A stretch of 64,000 nucleotides of DNA from Vibrio sp. 05-20-BW147 (GCF_013369385.1 NZ_SZTO01000017.1:1-64000), one strand, 5' to 3'. Shown: positions 36,524-45,921, counted from the stretch's first letter. Notes: generated from the sequence alone by a model not told the origin. Program-made: numbers and translations.

Positions 36524-37744
36524 TCAGGCGGTTTTCGCTGCAAAGCGAGGGAGCTTGATTGAAATTAACGTCGTTAAAACCAAGAAGAAGCAAGAGACCC
36601 ACAAGCAAGCAGCCAAACCGAATTCTTGATAGATCCCCCCCGACAATACTGTGCCGATCAAACGGCCCATGGCATTGGCCATATAGTAAAAACCCACATC
36701 CAATGAGACGCCATCGCCTTTGGCATAACTGACAATCAGATAAGAGTGAAGGGAGGAGTTAATCGCAAACACCGCCCCAAATAGCAACAGGCCAATCACG
36801 ATCACTTGCTGAGGATGCCACGCTTGTTGCACCGCATAGGCAATGGCTCCTGTTAGAAATGCCAATAACGCGGCCCAGTAAAAAGCACTGTGACCATCCG
36901 GCACTCGACCTTGCGCCTTCCCTGTAATGCGCGGCGCGATGCCTTGCACAACGCCATACCCCATGACCCATAAGGCAAGAAAACCACCGACCCAAAGATG
37001 ATCCCAGCCAAATACGCTGCCAAGGTAAACGGGCAGTGCCACCACAAACCAGACATCTCGCGCACCAAAGAGAAAGAGGCGAGCTGCTGAGAGAATGTTG
37101 ACAGGCGCCGATTTGGAGAAAATCTCATTAAACTTCGGCTTGTTTTTCGCTTTGCCCATCTCCGACTCTAGGCTAAGCAAACTGCCAATCAACACTAGGG
37201 TGAGTACCCCCGCCATGACGAGTACCGCGTATTGAAAACCGAGGACAGCCAATAAGAGACCACCGAGGAAAAAGCCCGCCCCTTTTAAGGCATTCTTCGA
37301 ACCCGTCAGAATGGCCACCCACTTGAACAATGCGCCTTGCTGCTCGTCCGGTACCAAGGTTTTGATGGCGCTTTTGGCACTCATCTTATTCAAATCTTTG
37401 GCAATACCAGAAAGTGCTTGCGCGGCCATCACCCAAGGAATTGTCAGCCAAGCGGCGGGGACAGCCAACATCAACAACGCAATGATTTGCATGGCCAAGC
37501 CGATGTTCATGGTCTTGTTGAGCCCGAGCCTTGCCCCCAACCATCCACCAATCAGGTTGGTCACCACGCCAAAAAACTCGTAAAACAAAAACAGCGAGGC
37601 AATCGCCAGCGCCGAGTAGCCAAGGTCGTGGAAATAGAGCACCACCAGCATGCGCAGTGCCCCATCGGTTAAGGTAAAGTTCCAATAGTTAAACGTGACC
37701 AGCATGTATTGGCGGACACTTTTGCTCAGTTGAGCGATCATCAT
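36524..37744 (-). CDS. arsJ: Organoarsenical efflux MFS transporter ArsJ
   Basis: 406 residues with twelve membrane segments. Family stretches: YWNFTLTDGALRMLVVLYF, SGIAKDLNKMSAKSAIKTLVP and SYAKGDGVSLDVGFYYMANA. ArsJ exports 1-arseno-3-phosphoglycerate, the unstable product of GAPDH acting with arsenate, which then breaks down outside the cell; this gives arsenate resistance without reduction. Tandem ATGs at 37744 and 37741 follow AGAGGG; the second has better spacing. Last gene of the operon. Confidence 0.93.
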   Translation of the reverse strand: MMIAQLSKSVRQYMLVTFNYWNFTLTDGALRMLVVLYFHDLGYSALAIASLFLFYEFFGVVTNLIGGWLGARLGLNKTMNIGLAMQIIALLMLAVPAAWLTIPWVMAAQALSGIAKDLNKMSAKSAIKTLVPDEQQGALFKWVAILTGSKNALKGAGFFLGGLLLAVLGFQYAVLVMAGVLTLVLIGSLLSLESEMGKAKNKPKFNEIFSKSAPVNILSAARLFLFGARDVWFVVALPVYLGSVFGWDHLWVGGFLALWVMGYGVVQGIAPRITGKAQGRVPDGHSAFYWAALLAFLTGAIAYAVQQAWHPQQVIVIGLLLFGAVFAINSSLHSYLIVSYAKGDGVSLDVGFYYMANAMGRLIGTVLSGGIYQEFGLAACLWVSCFFLVLTTLISIKLPRFAAKTA

Positions 37745-37768
37745 TAGCCCTCTGTGTACAGGTTAACA

Positions 37769-37797
37769 AGCTTTTGGATCATGATGATCCAAAAGCT
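37769..37797 (-). repeat. Intra-operon hairpin between the phosphatase and arsJ
   Basis: AGCTTTTGGATCA and TGATCCAAAAGCT are perfect 13-base inverted copies around a 3-base loop, with no T-tract after it on the minus strand. It fills the only sizeable gap in the ars operon and may stabilise RNA or attenuate arsJ. Confidence 0.75.
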
Positions 37798-37808
37798 CTA
37801 ATGGCTGC

Positions 37809-38318
37809 TCACTGTGCGTTTGCCACAGATTCGATGTAGCTCAACTGCACTTCTCGCGTGAAGGCGCCGGGTCTCAACGCTTGCACTTCACGGATAATGT
37901 CGTCCAATGCCCAGCCTTGCTCTAGCAGCAAATGGGCGGCGAACAATCCGGTGCGACCGGAGCCGCCCATGCAGTGCAGCGCCACTTTGCCACCATCACG
38001 GAGAATGGCTTGCAGCTCTGGGCTGGCTTGCTGCCAATGCACGGCGAAGGTCTCATCTGGCGCGCAGTCATCTTCGATTTCGATTTGATACCAACGCATG
38101 CCGAGCTCGACGACCAACGGGCCAAGCTCTGCGACCTCTTTACTCGCCAGTTCCGCATCGCCCAGCGCCGTCACAACGGCTTGTACACCGCTGTCCGCCA
38201 ACTGTTGCAATGACGAACGTAAATCGACCCCTTTGGTACCAGGGCAAGGTGTTAAGACCAATGCGCCAGACGGTAGGTCCAATTGCCAAACAGGGTGGTA
38301 GGTGATTGACGTTGCCAT
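37809..38318 (-). CDS. Dual-specificity/tyrosine phosphatase-like protein in the ars operon
   Basis: 169 residues. The phosphatase loop HCMGGSGRTG (His115, Cys116, Arg122) is an intact CX5R signature of cysteine-based phosphatases, and an acidic pair near residue 83 may supply the general acid. Resembles the CDKN3-like group. It overlaps the gapdh stop by one base (TAATG), so it is translated with it. Its role in arsenic resistance is not known: it might act on a phospho-sugar, on arsenate itself, or on a protein. Confidence 0.85.
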   Translation of the reverse strand: MATSITYHPVWQLDLPSGALVLTPCPGTKGVDLRSSLQQLADSGVQAVVTALGDAELASKEVAELGPLVVELGMRWYQIEIEDDCAPDETFAVHWQQASPELQAILRDGGKVALHCMGGSGRTGLFAAHLLLEQGWALDDIIREVQALRPGAFTREVQLSYIESVANAQ

Positions 38319-39319
38319 TATGCCGCTCCTACTTTACGCACAAGCTCTGCGGTACGGGTCGCGTAGCCCATTTCGTTGTCATACCAAGCGTAAATCTTCA
38401 CCATGCGCGTACCCACCACCATGGTAGAGAGGGCATCGACGATAGTTGAGCGTTGGTCGCCACGATAATCAATCGACACCAATGGGCGCTCTTCAAAGCC
38501 GAGAATGCCGTTTAACTCCCCTTGCGAGGCTTCTTTGAGTAATGCGTTGACCTCTTCAGCAGTGGTGTCACGCTTCACATCAAAAATAATATCGGTCAGT
38601 GAGGCATTCGCTAGAGGCACGCGCACCGCGTGACCGTTAATGCGATCTTTCAATTCTGGGAAAATTTCCACAATCGCCGTGGCACTGCCTGTGGTTGTCG
38701 GGATCAAGCTCATGCCGCAGGCACGGGCACGACGCAAATCTTTGTGCGGCGCATCAAGAATGGTTTGCGTGTTGGTGAGATCGTGGATAGTGGTAAATGA
38801 TGCTTGTTCGATACCGAGTTTCTCGTGAATCACTTTCACCACTGGCGCAATGCAGTTGGTGGTGCACGAGGCTGCGGTCACAATGCGGTGCTGCTCTGGG
38901 TTGAAGATCTCGTCATTCACACCCACCACAATATTGGCAATGCCTTCTTCTTTCACTGGAGCGCTGACCACCACACGTTTCACGCCTTGCTCGAGGTATT
39001 GATTGAGGAAGCTGCTTTTGCGATGCACGCCGGTCGCTTCAATCACCACATCACAACCCGACCAATCCACTGCACTGATGTCACGCTGTTGAGTGGTTTC
39101 AATCACGTGATCATTGATGTGCAATTGCTGGCCTTGCACAGTCACCTCGTGGTGCCAGCGCCCTTGTACTGAATCGAACTCCAGTAGGTGGCCCAATGTG
39201 GTGGCATCCCCCGCCACATCATTAATTAAAACAAACTCCAATTCTGGCCAATCAAAGGCCGCGCGCATTGCCAAGCGGCCAATACGGCCAAATCCGTTAA
39301 TTCCCACTTTGATAGTCAT
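38318..39319 (-). CDS. ArsJ-associated glyceraldehyde-3-phosphate dehydrogenase
   Basis: 333 residues. Nucleotide-binding INGFGRIGR, catalytic Cys152 in SCTTNCIAP, the partner His in the following strand and the C-terminal [11 protein letters not shown]. The protein fits the operon-specific GAPDH that uses arsenate instead of phosphate to give 1-arseno-3-phosphoglycerate for ArsJ, as shown in Pseudomonas. It is not the glycolytic copy, judging by context. It overlaps the phosphatase gene and follows arsR by 29 bases. Confidence 0.93.
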   Translation of the reverse strand: MTIKVGINGFGRIGRLAMRAAFDWPELEFVLINDVAGDATTLGHLLEFDSVQGRWHHEVTVQGQQLHINDHVIETTQQRDISAVDWSGCDVVIEATGVHRKSSFLNQYLEQGVKRVVVSAPVKEEGIANIVVGVNDEIFNPEQHRIVTAASCTTNCIAPVVKVIHEKLGIEQASFTTIHDLTNTQTILDAPHKDLRRARACGMSLIPTTTGSATAIVEIFPELKDRINGHAVRVPLANASLTDIIFDVKRDTTAEEVNALLKEASQGELNGILGFEERPLVSIDYRGDQRSTIVDALSTMVVGTRMVKIYAWYDNEMGYATRTAELVRKVGAA

Positions 39320-39348
39320 GGTCTATTCCCTAATGATTCAATTTCAAT

Positions 39349-39684
39349 TTAACAGCACGCCACACGATCTTGCTGATGCAGGCGCGCAATATCTTGTTGA
39401 TAAACTTGCTTTAAACAGTTGGAAGCAATCAAGTCATCGACCATTTTTTTCATCCAACCAGGCAACTGTTCGGAGAGGCGATAAAAGACCCATTGACCCT
39501 GTCTTTCATCCACCAACACTCCGCTGGCTCGCAGCTGTGCCAAATGACGAGAGACTTTCGGCTGGCTCTCTTGCAAGGCATAAGTGAGCTCTCCAACACA
39601 AATCTTGCCTTCACGAGCCACCAGCATCAGGCAACGAACGCGAGTTTCATCAGAAAGCAGTTTAAAAAACTGGTGTGGCAGCAT
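39349..39684 (-). CDS. arsR: ArsR-family arsenic-responsive repressor
   Basis: 111 residues. Winged helix-turn-helix (LTYALQESQPKVSRHLAQLRASGVLVDER and QWVFYRL). The usual CXC metal site in the third helix is reduced to a single Cys29 (KICVGEL), while the C-terminus has Cys90 and a vicinal pair Cys110-Cys111, recalling the C-terminal As(III) site of the Acidithiobacillus-type ArsR. First gene of arsR-gapdh-phosphatase-arsJ; AGGA precedes the ATG. Confidence 0.93.
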   Translation of the reverse strand: MLPHQFFKLLSDETRVRCLMLVAREGKICVGELTYALQESQPKVSRHLAQLRASGVLVDERQGQWVFYRLSEQLPGWMKKMVDDLIASNCLKQVYQQDIARLHQQDRVACC

Positions 39685-39696
39685 GTTTACATTCCT

Positions 39697-39720
39697 ATAT
39701 ATGGATATGCGAATATATTG
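39697..39720 (-). promoter_or_regulatory. Likely ArsR operator and ars promoter
   Basis: An AT-rich imperfect inverted repeat (ATATATGGATATGC then GAATATAT) lies 13 bases before the arsR start. ArsR-family operators have this kind of sequence and placement. A -10-like TATATA falls inside it. Confidence 0.6.
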
Positions 39721-39723
39721 TAA

Positions 39724-39753
39724 AAAAACAAAGCCGACGTCAACGCGTCGGCT
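39724..39753 (-). terminator. Terminator after the EAL-HDOD gene
   Basis: AGCCGACG pairs with CGTCGGCT around a 6-base loop; the minus-strand tail is TTTGTTTTTTT. It insulates the ars promoter from upstream transcription. Confidence 0.9.
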
Positions 39754-39794
39754 CAGTTGTCATCAAAAATTCATATTGCGCGGTGCTGACTGGA

Positions 39795-41018
39795 TTAAAT
39801 CTGGGTGAACTCCTGCGACCAACGCTGCGCTTCGACCAGTTCGTAGCGCACATCTTCCACCGAGAGGCCTAGCTTAACGCATAGCTGTTCAATGCCATGC
39901 CAATCGGCTTGTTCGAAGCACTCTTCCAGCGCAATTAATGCCCCGTAGGCACCACCACGGCACAGCAATGCCTGTTTCGCGATTTCGCTCAATGGCAGAT
40001 CGTTGACCAAAGACTCCACCGACAGATCCATCATCGCGTCAAGAATCGACAACAACCCAATCATAAAGCCTTGCTCGTTGTGCTTACTAAATGGCAGACG
40101 ACGCGACATCAGTTCACAAAACTGGGCACGTTGCAGTGACAAGTTAAACAACTCGCGTGGCTTGTTGGTTGAGATGTAAGACGCCACCACCAAAGAGACG
40201 AACATTTTCAACTTGTCTTGCCCTAGGTAAATCAGCGCTTGGCGAAATGAGCTTATTGCCACTTCCAAACGAGTTGACTGAGTATTGACAAAACGCAGCA
40301 GCTTGTAGGATAGCGCCACATCTTGCGAAATCAGCTGTTCAATTCGAACAAAATCCGGTTCTCTTTTGCACACTTCACGAAACAGCTCCAACGCCACAAC
40401 CTGCTCAGGGCTGACATAGCGAGTTTGCACCATTTCGGGTTTACTAAAGAAATAACCTTGGAAAAATTTAAAACCCGCCTGTTTTGCTTGCTCAAACTCG
40501 GCCGCGGTTTCTACCCGCTCGGCAAGGAAATGGTATTTCACTCGTCGTGCTAAATGCTCTTTCACCACTAGGCATGCTTTGTCCATCCCAAGAGCCATCA
40601 CATCCAATTTCACGATGTGCACATAGGGCAAGAAACGACGCCATTCTGGGGTTAGGGTAAAATCATCGAGCGCGATCACGTAGCCTGATTGGTGTAGCTC
40701 GCGAATAGCCTCAAGCAACTCATCCGTCGGTTGACAGGTTTCTAAGACTTCAATGACGACTTTATTCTTGGGCAAACTTAGCGGCAAACGGCGAATCAAG
40801 GTTTGGTAAGGAAAGTTAATAAAGCAGCGTGAGGAAATGATGGTTGGATTGGTGCCAATCGACAAGAAATTCTCAACAATCAGGCGATACGTTGCTCGGT
40901 TGGACTCAATGTGCGTCGGGTAGGCATTTTTCTCCCCGTCACGAAACAAAAGTTCATAACCTAAGGTGTGCTTTTTTCGATTAAAAATCGGTTGTCGAGC
41001 AACGTAAGTGGTGTTCAT
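39795..41018 (-). CDS. EAL-HDOD signalling protein (YuxH/CdgJ-like)
   Basis: 407 residues. The N-terminal half (about 5-200) is an EAL-fold domain with altered motif (YELLF in place of E-A-L) but with VIEVLET, ALDDF, KLDVM and AERVET still recognisable. The C-terminal half (about 205-400) is an HDOD domain (LISQDVALSYKLLRFVN). In V. cholerae the similar CdgJ affects motility. Whether this copy hydrolyses cyclic di-GMP is doubtful. Single gene with its own terminator. Confidence 0.88.
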   Translation of the reverse strand: MNTTYVARQPIFNRKKHTLGYELLFRDGEKNAYPTHIESNRATYRLIVENFLSIGTNPTIISSRCFINFPYQTLIRRLPLSLPKNKVVIEVLETCQPTDELLEAIRELHQSGYVIALDDFTLTPEWRRFLPYVHIVKLDVMALGMDKACLVVKEHLARRVKYHFLAERVETAAEFEQAKQAGFKFFQGYFFSKPEMVQTRYVSPEQVVALELFREVCKREPDFVRIEQLISQDVALSYKLLRFVNTQSTRLEVAISSFRQALIYLGQDKLKMFVSLVVASYISTNKPRELFNLSLQRAQFCELMSRRLPFSKHNEQGFMIGLLSILDAMMDLSVESLVNDLPLSEIAKQALLCRGGAYGALIALEECFEQADWHGIEQLCVKLGLSVEDVRYELVEAQRWSQEFTQI

Positions 41019-41069
41019 GGCGTGCTTTATCTTATGCCTAGTCGCTAAACCAAGCCGTTATTAAGGGAG

Positions 41070-41693
41070 TTATGATTTTGCCGCGGCCAATAATGCCCCA
41101 CAACCCATAAACATTGAACCAAATAATTTGTTTATTTTGACCATTACACGCTCTGAACGAACAAAACGCCCTAATCGAGCGGCCAAACTGGTGTAACCGA
41201 GCATCACAAACGCATCAATCACCACAGTCGTGATGCCTAGCACCGCCAACTGAGTCACTTGATCTTGGCTTGGGTCGATAAATTGTGGAAACAGCGCCAC
41301 CAGAAAGACGATCGATTTGGGATTGGTGAGGTTAATCAACACGGCTTTGCGCATCAGAGCAAAACCTGAAATCGCCTTCTGTTGTGAAGCCGTCACCAAA
41401 CTCGAGCTATCTCGCCATTTTTGAATGCCCAACCAAACCAAGTACACCGCCCCCACCCACTTGATCACCGTGAATGCTGTCGCCGATTGTGCGACGAGGG
41501 CACCAATGCCCGCCCCAACCAGAATAATGTGCACGGACAAACCGATTTGCAGCCCCACTATAGAGGCCAATGATTTGCGAGTGCCATAACTGAGGCCGTT
41601 GCTGATCGAATTGACCGTACCAGATCCCGGCGCCAAACTGAAAACAATGGCGGTCACAACATACGCCAGCCAAACATGGGTATCCATTTGCAT
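41070..41693 (-). CDS. rhtB: RhtB-type amino acid exporter (LysE superfamily)
   Basis: About 205-207 residues with five to six membrane segments. The N-terminal SLAPGSGTVNSISNGLSYGTRKSL is the family signature (E. coli RhtB: SLSPGSGAINT). Exports homoserine, homoserine lactone and possibly threonine. Starts at 41693 or 41687 (the second is better spaced from GGGGA). It is divergent from pldB, as in E. coli. Confidence 0.9.
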   Translation of the reverse strand: MQMDTHVWLAYVVTAIVFSLAPGSGTVNSISNGLSYGTRKSLASIVGLQIGLSVHIILVGAGIGALVAQSATAFTVIKWVGAVYLVWLGIQKWRDSSSLVTASQQKAISGFALMRKAVLINLTNPKSIVFLVALFPQFIDPSQDQVTQLAVLGITTVVIDAFVMLGYTSLAARLGRFVRSERVMVKINKLFGSMFMGCGALLAAAKS

Positions 41694-41750
41694 TTCCCCG
41701 ATAATTCTCTGATCATTGACGACAGGAACGCATGATCAGGTATTTATTTG

Positions 41751-42749
41751 ATGGTTAATAACAGCTCACCTCTCTCTTATACGCAAGAGGCTTTATTTGA
41801 GCAAGCAATCGGTGGCCCGATCGCTGCCCTTTGGCAGCAGCGACAAGAGGGTTTCCTAAAAACGCGCGATAAGATGCAGTTGTATTGGTGTAAGCTGACC
41901 AACCCACAACACAAAAAGGCAGTGCTGGTGGTCAATGGCAGAATCGAATCGGCTTGGAAGTACCAAGAGCTTCTGTTTGATCTCTACCGTCAAGGCTATG
42001 ACGTCTACAGCTACGATCATCGAGGCCAAGGTTTATCAGATCGCCTGGTGAAAGACTCTGATATTGGTCACGTCTACGAGTTTGATGATTACATTCTCGA
42101 CATGGAAGCGGTGATTGCGCACTTTGATTTCTCCGCTTATCAGCAGAGATACATTGTTTCTCATTCGATGGGTGGTGCTGTGGCCACGCGCTACTTACAA
42201 ACCCACCCGCAACATGGATTCGATAAGTTGGTGCTCAGTGCGCCGATGTTTGGTATTGATCTCCCTTGGTATATCAGCCCAGTAGCCATGGCGGTTAGCC
42301 AGATTCTCACCGCCGTCTACCCAACGCCCACTTATGCACCGGGACACAAAAGATACTATGAGAAGCCTTTTGAAGATAACCCACTCAGCCAGAGCCAAGC
42401 GCGTTATCAATGGTTTAGACAGTTGTATCGCGACAAGCCCGAGCTGCAAGTGGGTGGCCCGAGCACCCGTTGGGTATGGCAAGGCTTAATGGCCGCCAAA
42501 CAGTGCATTTTGCTGACGCGACAACTCACCATTCCGGTATTGCTGTTGCAAGCGGGGGGCGATCGCATCGTCAGCAATCACGCACAGTCGCAGTTTTTCA
42601 AAAAACTGCACAAAACCAATAAACGCAGTGAAATGGTGACGATTGAAGGCGCGCAACATGAATTGTTGTTTGAAAAAGACCACTACCGCAACCAAGCACT
42701 CAGTACGATGTTCCGCTTTTTGCAGAAAGAGGAAAGCACACACGCTTAA
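41751..42749 (+). CDS. pldB: Lysophospholipase L2
   Basis: 332 residues from the ATG at 41751 (a TTG just before adds one). Alpha/beta hydrolase with the nucleophile Ser in VSHSMGGAVATRYL, the oxyanion region VVNGRIESAWKYQELLFDLYRQGYDV in parts, and catalytic His near the end (GAQHELLFEKD). Hydrolyses lysophospholipids at the inner membrane. The rhtB-pldB-yigL order matches E. coli. Confidence 0.93.
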   Translation: MVNNSSPLSYTQEALFEQAIGGPIAALWQQRQEGFLKTRDKMQLYWCKLTNPQHKKAVLVVNGRIESAWKYQELLFDLYRQGYDVYSYDHRGQGLSDRLVKDSDIGHVYEFDDYILDMEAVIAHFDFSAYQQRYIVSHSMGGAVATRYLQTHPQHGFDKLVLSAPMFGIDLPWYISPVAMAVSQILTAVYPTPTYAPGHKRYYEKPFEDNPLSQSQARYQWFRQLYRDKPELQVGGPSTRWVWQGLMAAKQCILLTRQLTIPVLLLQAGGDRIVSNHAQSQFFKKLHKTNKRSEMVTIEGAQHELLFEKDHYRNQALSTMFRFLQKEESTHA

Positions 42750-42929
42750 TTTACCCTCTTTTTCTCTGCACTTTTCACATACACTGGCGCTTATCCCCCT
42801 GGTGAACATCGCTCGTTCAAACATCCAAGTTGGATAAGCGTTGTGTCACTTTTGCTGCTCTGAGTGATTTTCATGAGCAGCTTTTTATTCCTGTTTCCTA
42901 ACCACATCCGACTGACATAAGAGGGCCGT

Positions 42930-43760
42930 ATGACTGCGAGCTTGCCAAATAAAGAGATCACCAAAATCGTTGCTTCCGATCTGGATGGCACGCTGCTGGC
43001 ACCGAATCACCAACTTAGCGAATTCGCTAAGCAGACGCTCAAAGCACTGCATGAGCAAGGTTACACCTTTATTTTCGCCACTGGCCGTCACCATGTCGAT
43101 GTGGCAGGCATTCGCGCTCAAGTGGGCATTCCCGCCTACATGATCACCTCAAACGGTGCTCGTGTTCATGACCAGCATGACCAACTGATGTACAGCAAAA
43201 ATGTTCCGGCCGAGCTTGTGCAGCCGGTGATTGATATTGTCAAACAAGACCCTGAGATCTTCGTTCATCTTTACCAAAACGAAGACTGGCGCCTCAACCG
43301 TGAAGACGAAGTGATGCGCAAGTTCCATGAAGAGACGGGCTTTACCTATAAGGTTTACGATATCGACAACGCACCGACTGACGGCATTGCAAAAATCTTC
43401 TTCACCCATCCAGAGCAAGATCACGAGCATCTGGTTGGCTTTGAAAACCAGTTGCGTGAAGCCTTTGGCGATCAACTCAATATTGCCTTCTCAACGCCTT
43501 GGTGTTTGGAAGTGATGGCTGCGGAAGTGTCAAAAGGGGACGCGCTGAAAGCGGTCGCAGAATCACTGGGTCTGACACTGGAAAACTGTGTGGCCTTTGG
43601 CGATGGGATGAACGACGTGGAAATGTTGTCGATGGCTGGCAAAGGGTTGGTGATGGAAACCTCTCACGAAAAAGTGAAGAAAGCCCTGCCAGACAACGAA
43701 ATCATTGGCAGCAATGCCGACGATGCCGTGGCGCACTATCTGCAAAAGCATCTGCTGTAA
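42930..43760 (+). CDS. yigL: HAD-family phosphatase YigL (pyridoxal phosphatase)
   Basis: 276 residues of the Cof type. Motif I ASDLDGTLLAPNH (nucleophile Asp), motif II FATGRHHVD, Lys in SKGDALKAV and motif IV FGDGMNDVEML. E. coli YigL removes phosphate from pyridoxal phosphate and other small phosphates, and is linked to sugar-phosphate stress. AGAGGG precedes the ATG. Confidence 0.93.
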   Translation: MTASLPNKEITKIVASDLDGTLLAPNHQLSEFAKQTLKALHEQGYTFIFATGRHHVDVAGIRAQVGIPAYMITSNGARVHDQHDQLMYSKNVPAELVQPVIDIVKQDPEIFVHLYQNEDWRLNREDEVMRKFHEETGFTYKVYDIDNAPTDGIAKIFFTHPEQDHEHLVGFENQLREAFGDQLNIAFSTPWCLEVMAAEVSKGDALKAVAESLGLTLENCVAFGDGMNDVEMLSMAGKGLVMETSHEKVKKALPDNEIIGSNADDAVAHYLQKHLL

Positions 43761-43780
43761 ATACGGCACCATCAATGACC

Positions 43781-43816
43781 ACGGGGCAGCGCCACGCTGC
43801 CCCGTTTTTATTTTTG
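43781..43816 (+). terminator. Terminator after yigL
   Basis: CGGGGCAGCG-CCA-CGCTGCCCCG followed by TTTTTATTTTT. Confidence 0.95.
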
Positions 43817-43858
43817 CCTGCTGCTCACTTGCGACAACCTTGCTGCACATCGGCAAGG

Positions 43859-44329
43859 CTAGCGACGGCTCGGCAGTTTTTCTTTGGTCAAAATTGCCTG
43901 CCATTCTTGTTCCGTCACCGGCATCACCGACAAGCGATTGCCCTTTTTCACCAATGGCATGTTTTCCAACTCAGGCATGGCTTTCAACACCGCCAAAGGG
44001 ATCACTCGTTCGGTTTTGCGCACAAATTCCACATCGACCATTATCCAACGCGGGTTTTCTGGCGTTGATTTCGCGTCGTAATAGTCGCTGTTGGCATCAA
44101 ATTGAAAATGATCGGGGTAAGCTTCACGAACCACTTTGGCGATCCCTGCCACGCCAACCTGCTTGCACGAGGAGTGGTAAATCATCACCCAATCGCCCTC
44201 TTTAACCTCATCACGCAGCATATTTCTTGCCTGATAATTTCGCACCCCCTCCCAACATGAAACCTTTTGTACGCGTAAAGTGTCGATAGAAAAGGTGTCC
44301 GGTTCAGTTTTAAACAACCAATATGCCAT
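43859..44329 (-). CDS. EVE domain protein
   Basis: 156 residues from the ATG at 44329. Family stretches WLFKTEPDTFSIDTL, CWEGVRNYQARNMLRDEVKEGD and YHSSCKQVGVAGIAKVV; relatives include THYN1. EVE is a PUA-like fold believed to read modified bases. In some bacteria it accompanies modification-dependent restriction enzymes, but none lies here. Confidence 0.9.
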   Translation of the reverse strand: MAYWLFKTEPDTFSIDTLRVQKVSCWEGVRNYQARNMLRDEVKEGDWVMIYHSSCKQVGVAGIAKVVREAYPDHFQFDANSDYYDAKSTPENPRWIMVDVEFVRKTERVIPLAVLKAMPELENMPLVKKGNRLSVMPVTEQEWQAILTKEKLPSRR

Positions 44330-44370
44330 AATGCGGTCCAAGCAGATTTAGAGATGGAGAAAGATATAAC

Positions 44371-45921
44371 ATGAAGACGTTTAAAAACCCAGTCGCCCTA
44401 TCGACACTGTTGCTGTTACAAGCGTGTTCAACCAGCGCCCCCGTCGCCACTCAATCTGCTCCTGTGCTGCCAACCGCCAATCTCAACCAGCCAGAGTCTG
44501 TGGTCGCACAGAGCTTTATCCTGTCAGGCAGTTTGGTCGTCGGCCATGAAGCGCAATACATCACACCTTGCGGCAGTACGCAGCAATATTGGCTACAGCT
44601 GAGCGCTCAGCAGCGCCAGCAATTGATGGCGCTAACCAGCCTACCCTATCAGTCCATGTATGGCGAAGTGATCGGCCATTTAAAAACCACCGGTGATGAA
44701 GGCTTTGCTTCGGAATACGATGCGTTGTTTGTGGTGGAGCAACTCAACTTAGTCGATGCCAGCAACCCAACCCGCTGCGAGCAAGCCGCTCGCCCAACGC
44801 AAGCATTTGGTAATGAGCCCAACTGGCGTATCGATTTTGCTGCCAATCAGCTGACCATCAAGCAACTGAGCAAACAAGATCAAACGCGTGCGATTAGCCG
44901 CAGCCAACTCAGCCCCCGCAAACGCGAGTATCAGTTTGATGACGGCCAATTGCTCCTCACTGAAAATTTGTGCAAAGACACCATGAGCAACAGCCTTTAC
45001 GGCTGGAAAGCAACGCTTGACTGGCAAGATACTCAGCTATCGGGCTGCGCCACCACCTCGAACATCGATGCCACGCTCGGTTGGCGTGGTTTGTACACGG
45101 CCACCTCAACCCAATCGTCCGGTTTTAGCGTGCACATGCAGCTCAACGCAGACCACAGCGCTGAAACGCGTTATCTCTATGCCAATGAAGAACGTCCTCT
45201 GGTGGAAAAAGGCTACTGGCAGCAACTCAATCCCAACCAGATCCAAGTCGTGATGACGCATCATCAGGGGCAAAAATTAGTCACCGAACGCATTTTCACC
45301 CGCACGGGCTCACAGCTAAAAGCGGACAAGGAAAAAGTCGGCAAGGTGGTCTATCCGATTGCTCAAGGGGGGCTGATTTTGTATCCCGCCGCCGCAGGTG
45401 AAATGATGAGTGACGCTCCCATCACCACTCAAACTGCCGTTCCCACAGACACCCGTAACGTAGCCTCCAGCGCGGAGTTTCGTCGCGATGTTGATCAGGC
45501 AATACGTGAGTATTTTCGTCTGCACAAAACCGATCCAAGCAATAACCAATATCGCTGGCTAACGTACGATCTCAATGGAGATGGCAAAGAAGAACTGCTG
45601 GCGCAATTGGATTGGTGCGGCTCGGGTGGGTGTACCCTGCTGATTTTTGAAAATCATCAAGAAACTTGGCGCTTCAATAGCCGCATTACCTTGGTGAACA
45701 CACCGATTTACCTCGGCAATCAACGCAACCACGGCTGGCAAGATCTTATCTTCAACGTCAGTGGCGGCGGCGCCAAAGCTCAGTCACACCTGATGCAATA
45801 TGATGGTATTAGCTATACACTCAATCCGAGCGTTGCGCCTGTCGCGCTTGGTGAGCAGATCAGTCAGGTAGAACTGTTCTCCGATGGCATCAGCCCGGTA
45901 CGCGAAGGGGTGAAACTGTGA
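44371..45921 (+). CDS. Lipoprotein with COG3650-like region and a DxNxDG calcium-type loop
   Basis: 516 residues. Lipoprotein signal with lipobox LQAC (Cys19). The middle (about 145-320) contains QAFGNEPNWRIDF and a repeated beta pattern that fits COG3650/NlpE-type lipoproteins. Near residue 395 the loop YDLNGDGKEELLAQLDW resembles DxNxDG calcium loops of FG-GAP/VCBS-type repeats. Probably anchored in the outer membrane. It ends overlapping the next gene by 4 bases (GTGA), so translation is coupled. Function unknown. Confidence 0.82.
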   Translation: MKTFKNPVALSTLLLLQACSTSAPVATQSAPVLPTANLNQPESVVAQSFILSGSLVVGHEAQYITPCGSTQQYWLQLSAQQRQQLMALTSLPYQSMYGEVIGHLKTTGDEGFASEYDALFVVEQLNLVDASNPTRCEQAARPTQAFGNEPNWRIDFAANQLTIKQLSKQDQTRAISRSQLSPRKREYQFDDGQLLLTENLCKDTMSNSLYGWKATLDWQDTQLSGCATTSNIDATLGWRGLYTATSTQSSGFSVHMQLNADHSAETRYLYANEERPLVEKGYWQQLNPNQIQVVMTHHQGQKLVTERIFTRTGSQLKADKEKVGKVVYPIAQGGLILYPAAAGEMMSDAPITTQTAVPTDTRNVASSAEFRRDVDQAIREYFRLHKTDPSNNQYRWLTYDLNGDGKEELLAQLDWCGSGGCTLLIFENHQETWRFNSRITLVNTPIYLGNQRNHGWQDLIFNVSGGGAKAQSHLMQYDGISYTLNPSVAPVALGEQISQVELFSDGISPVREGVKL

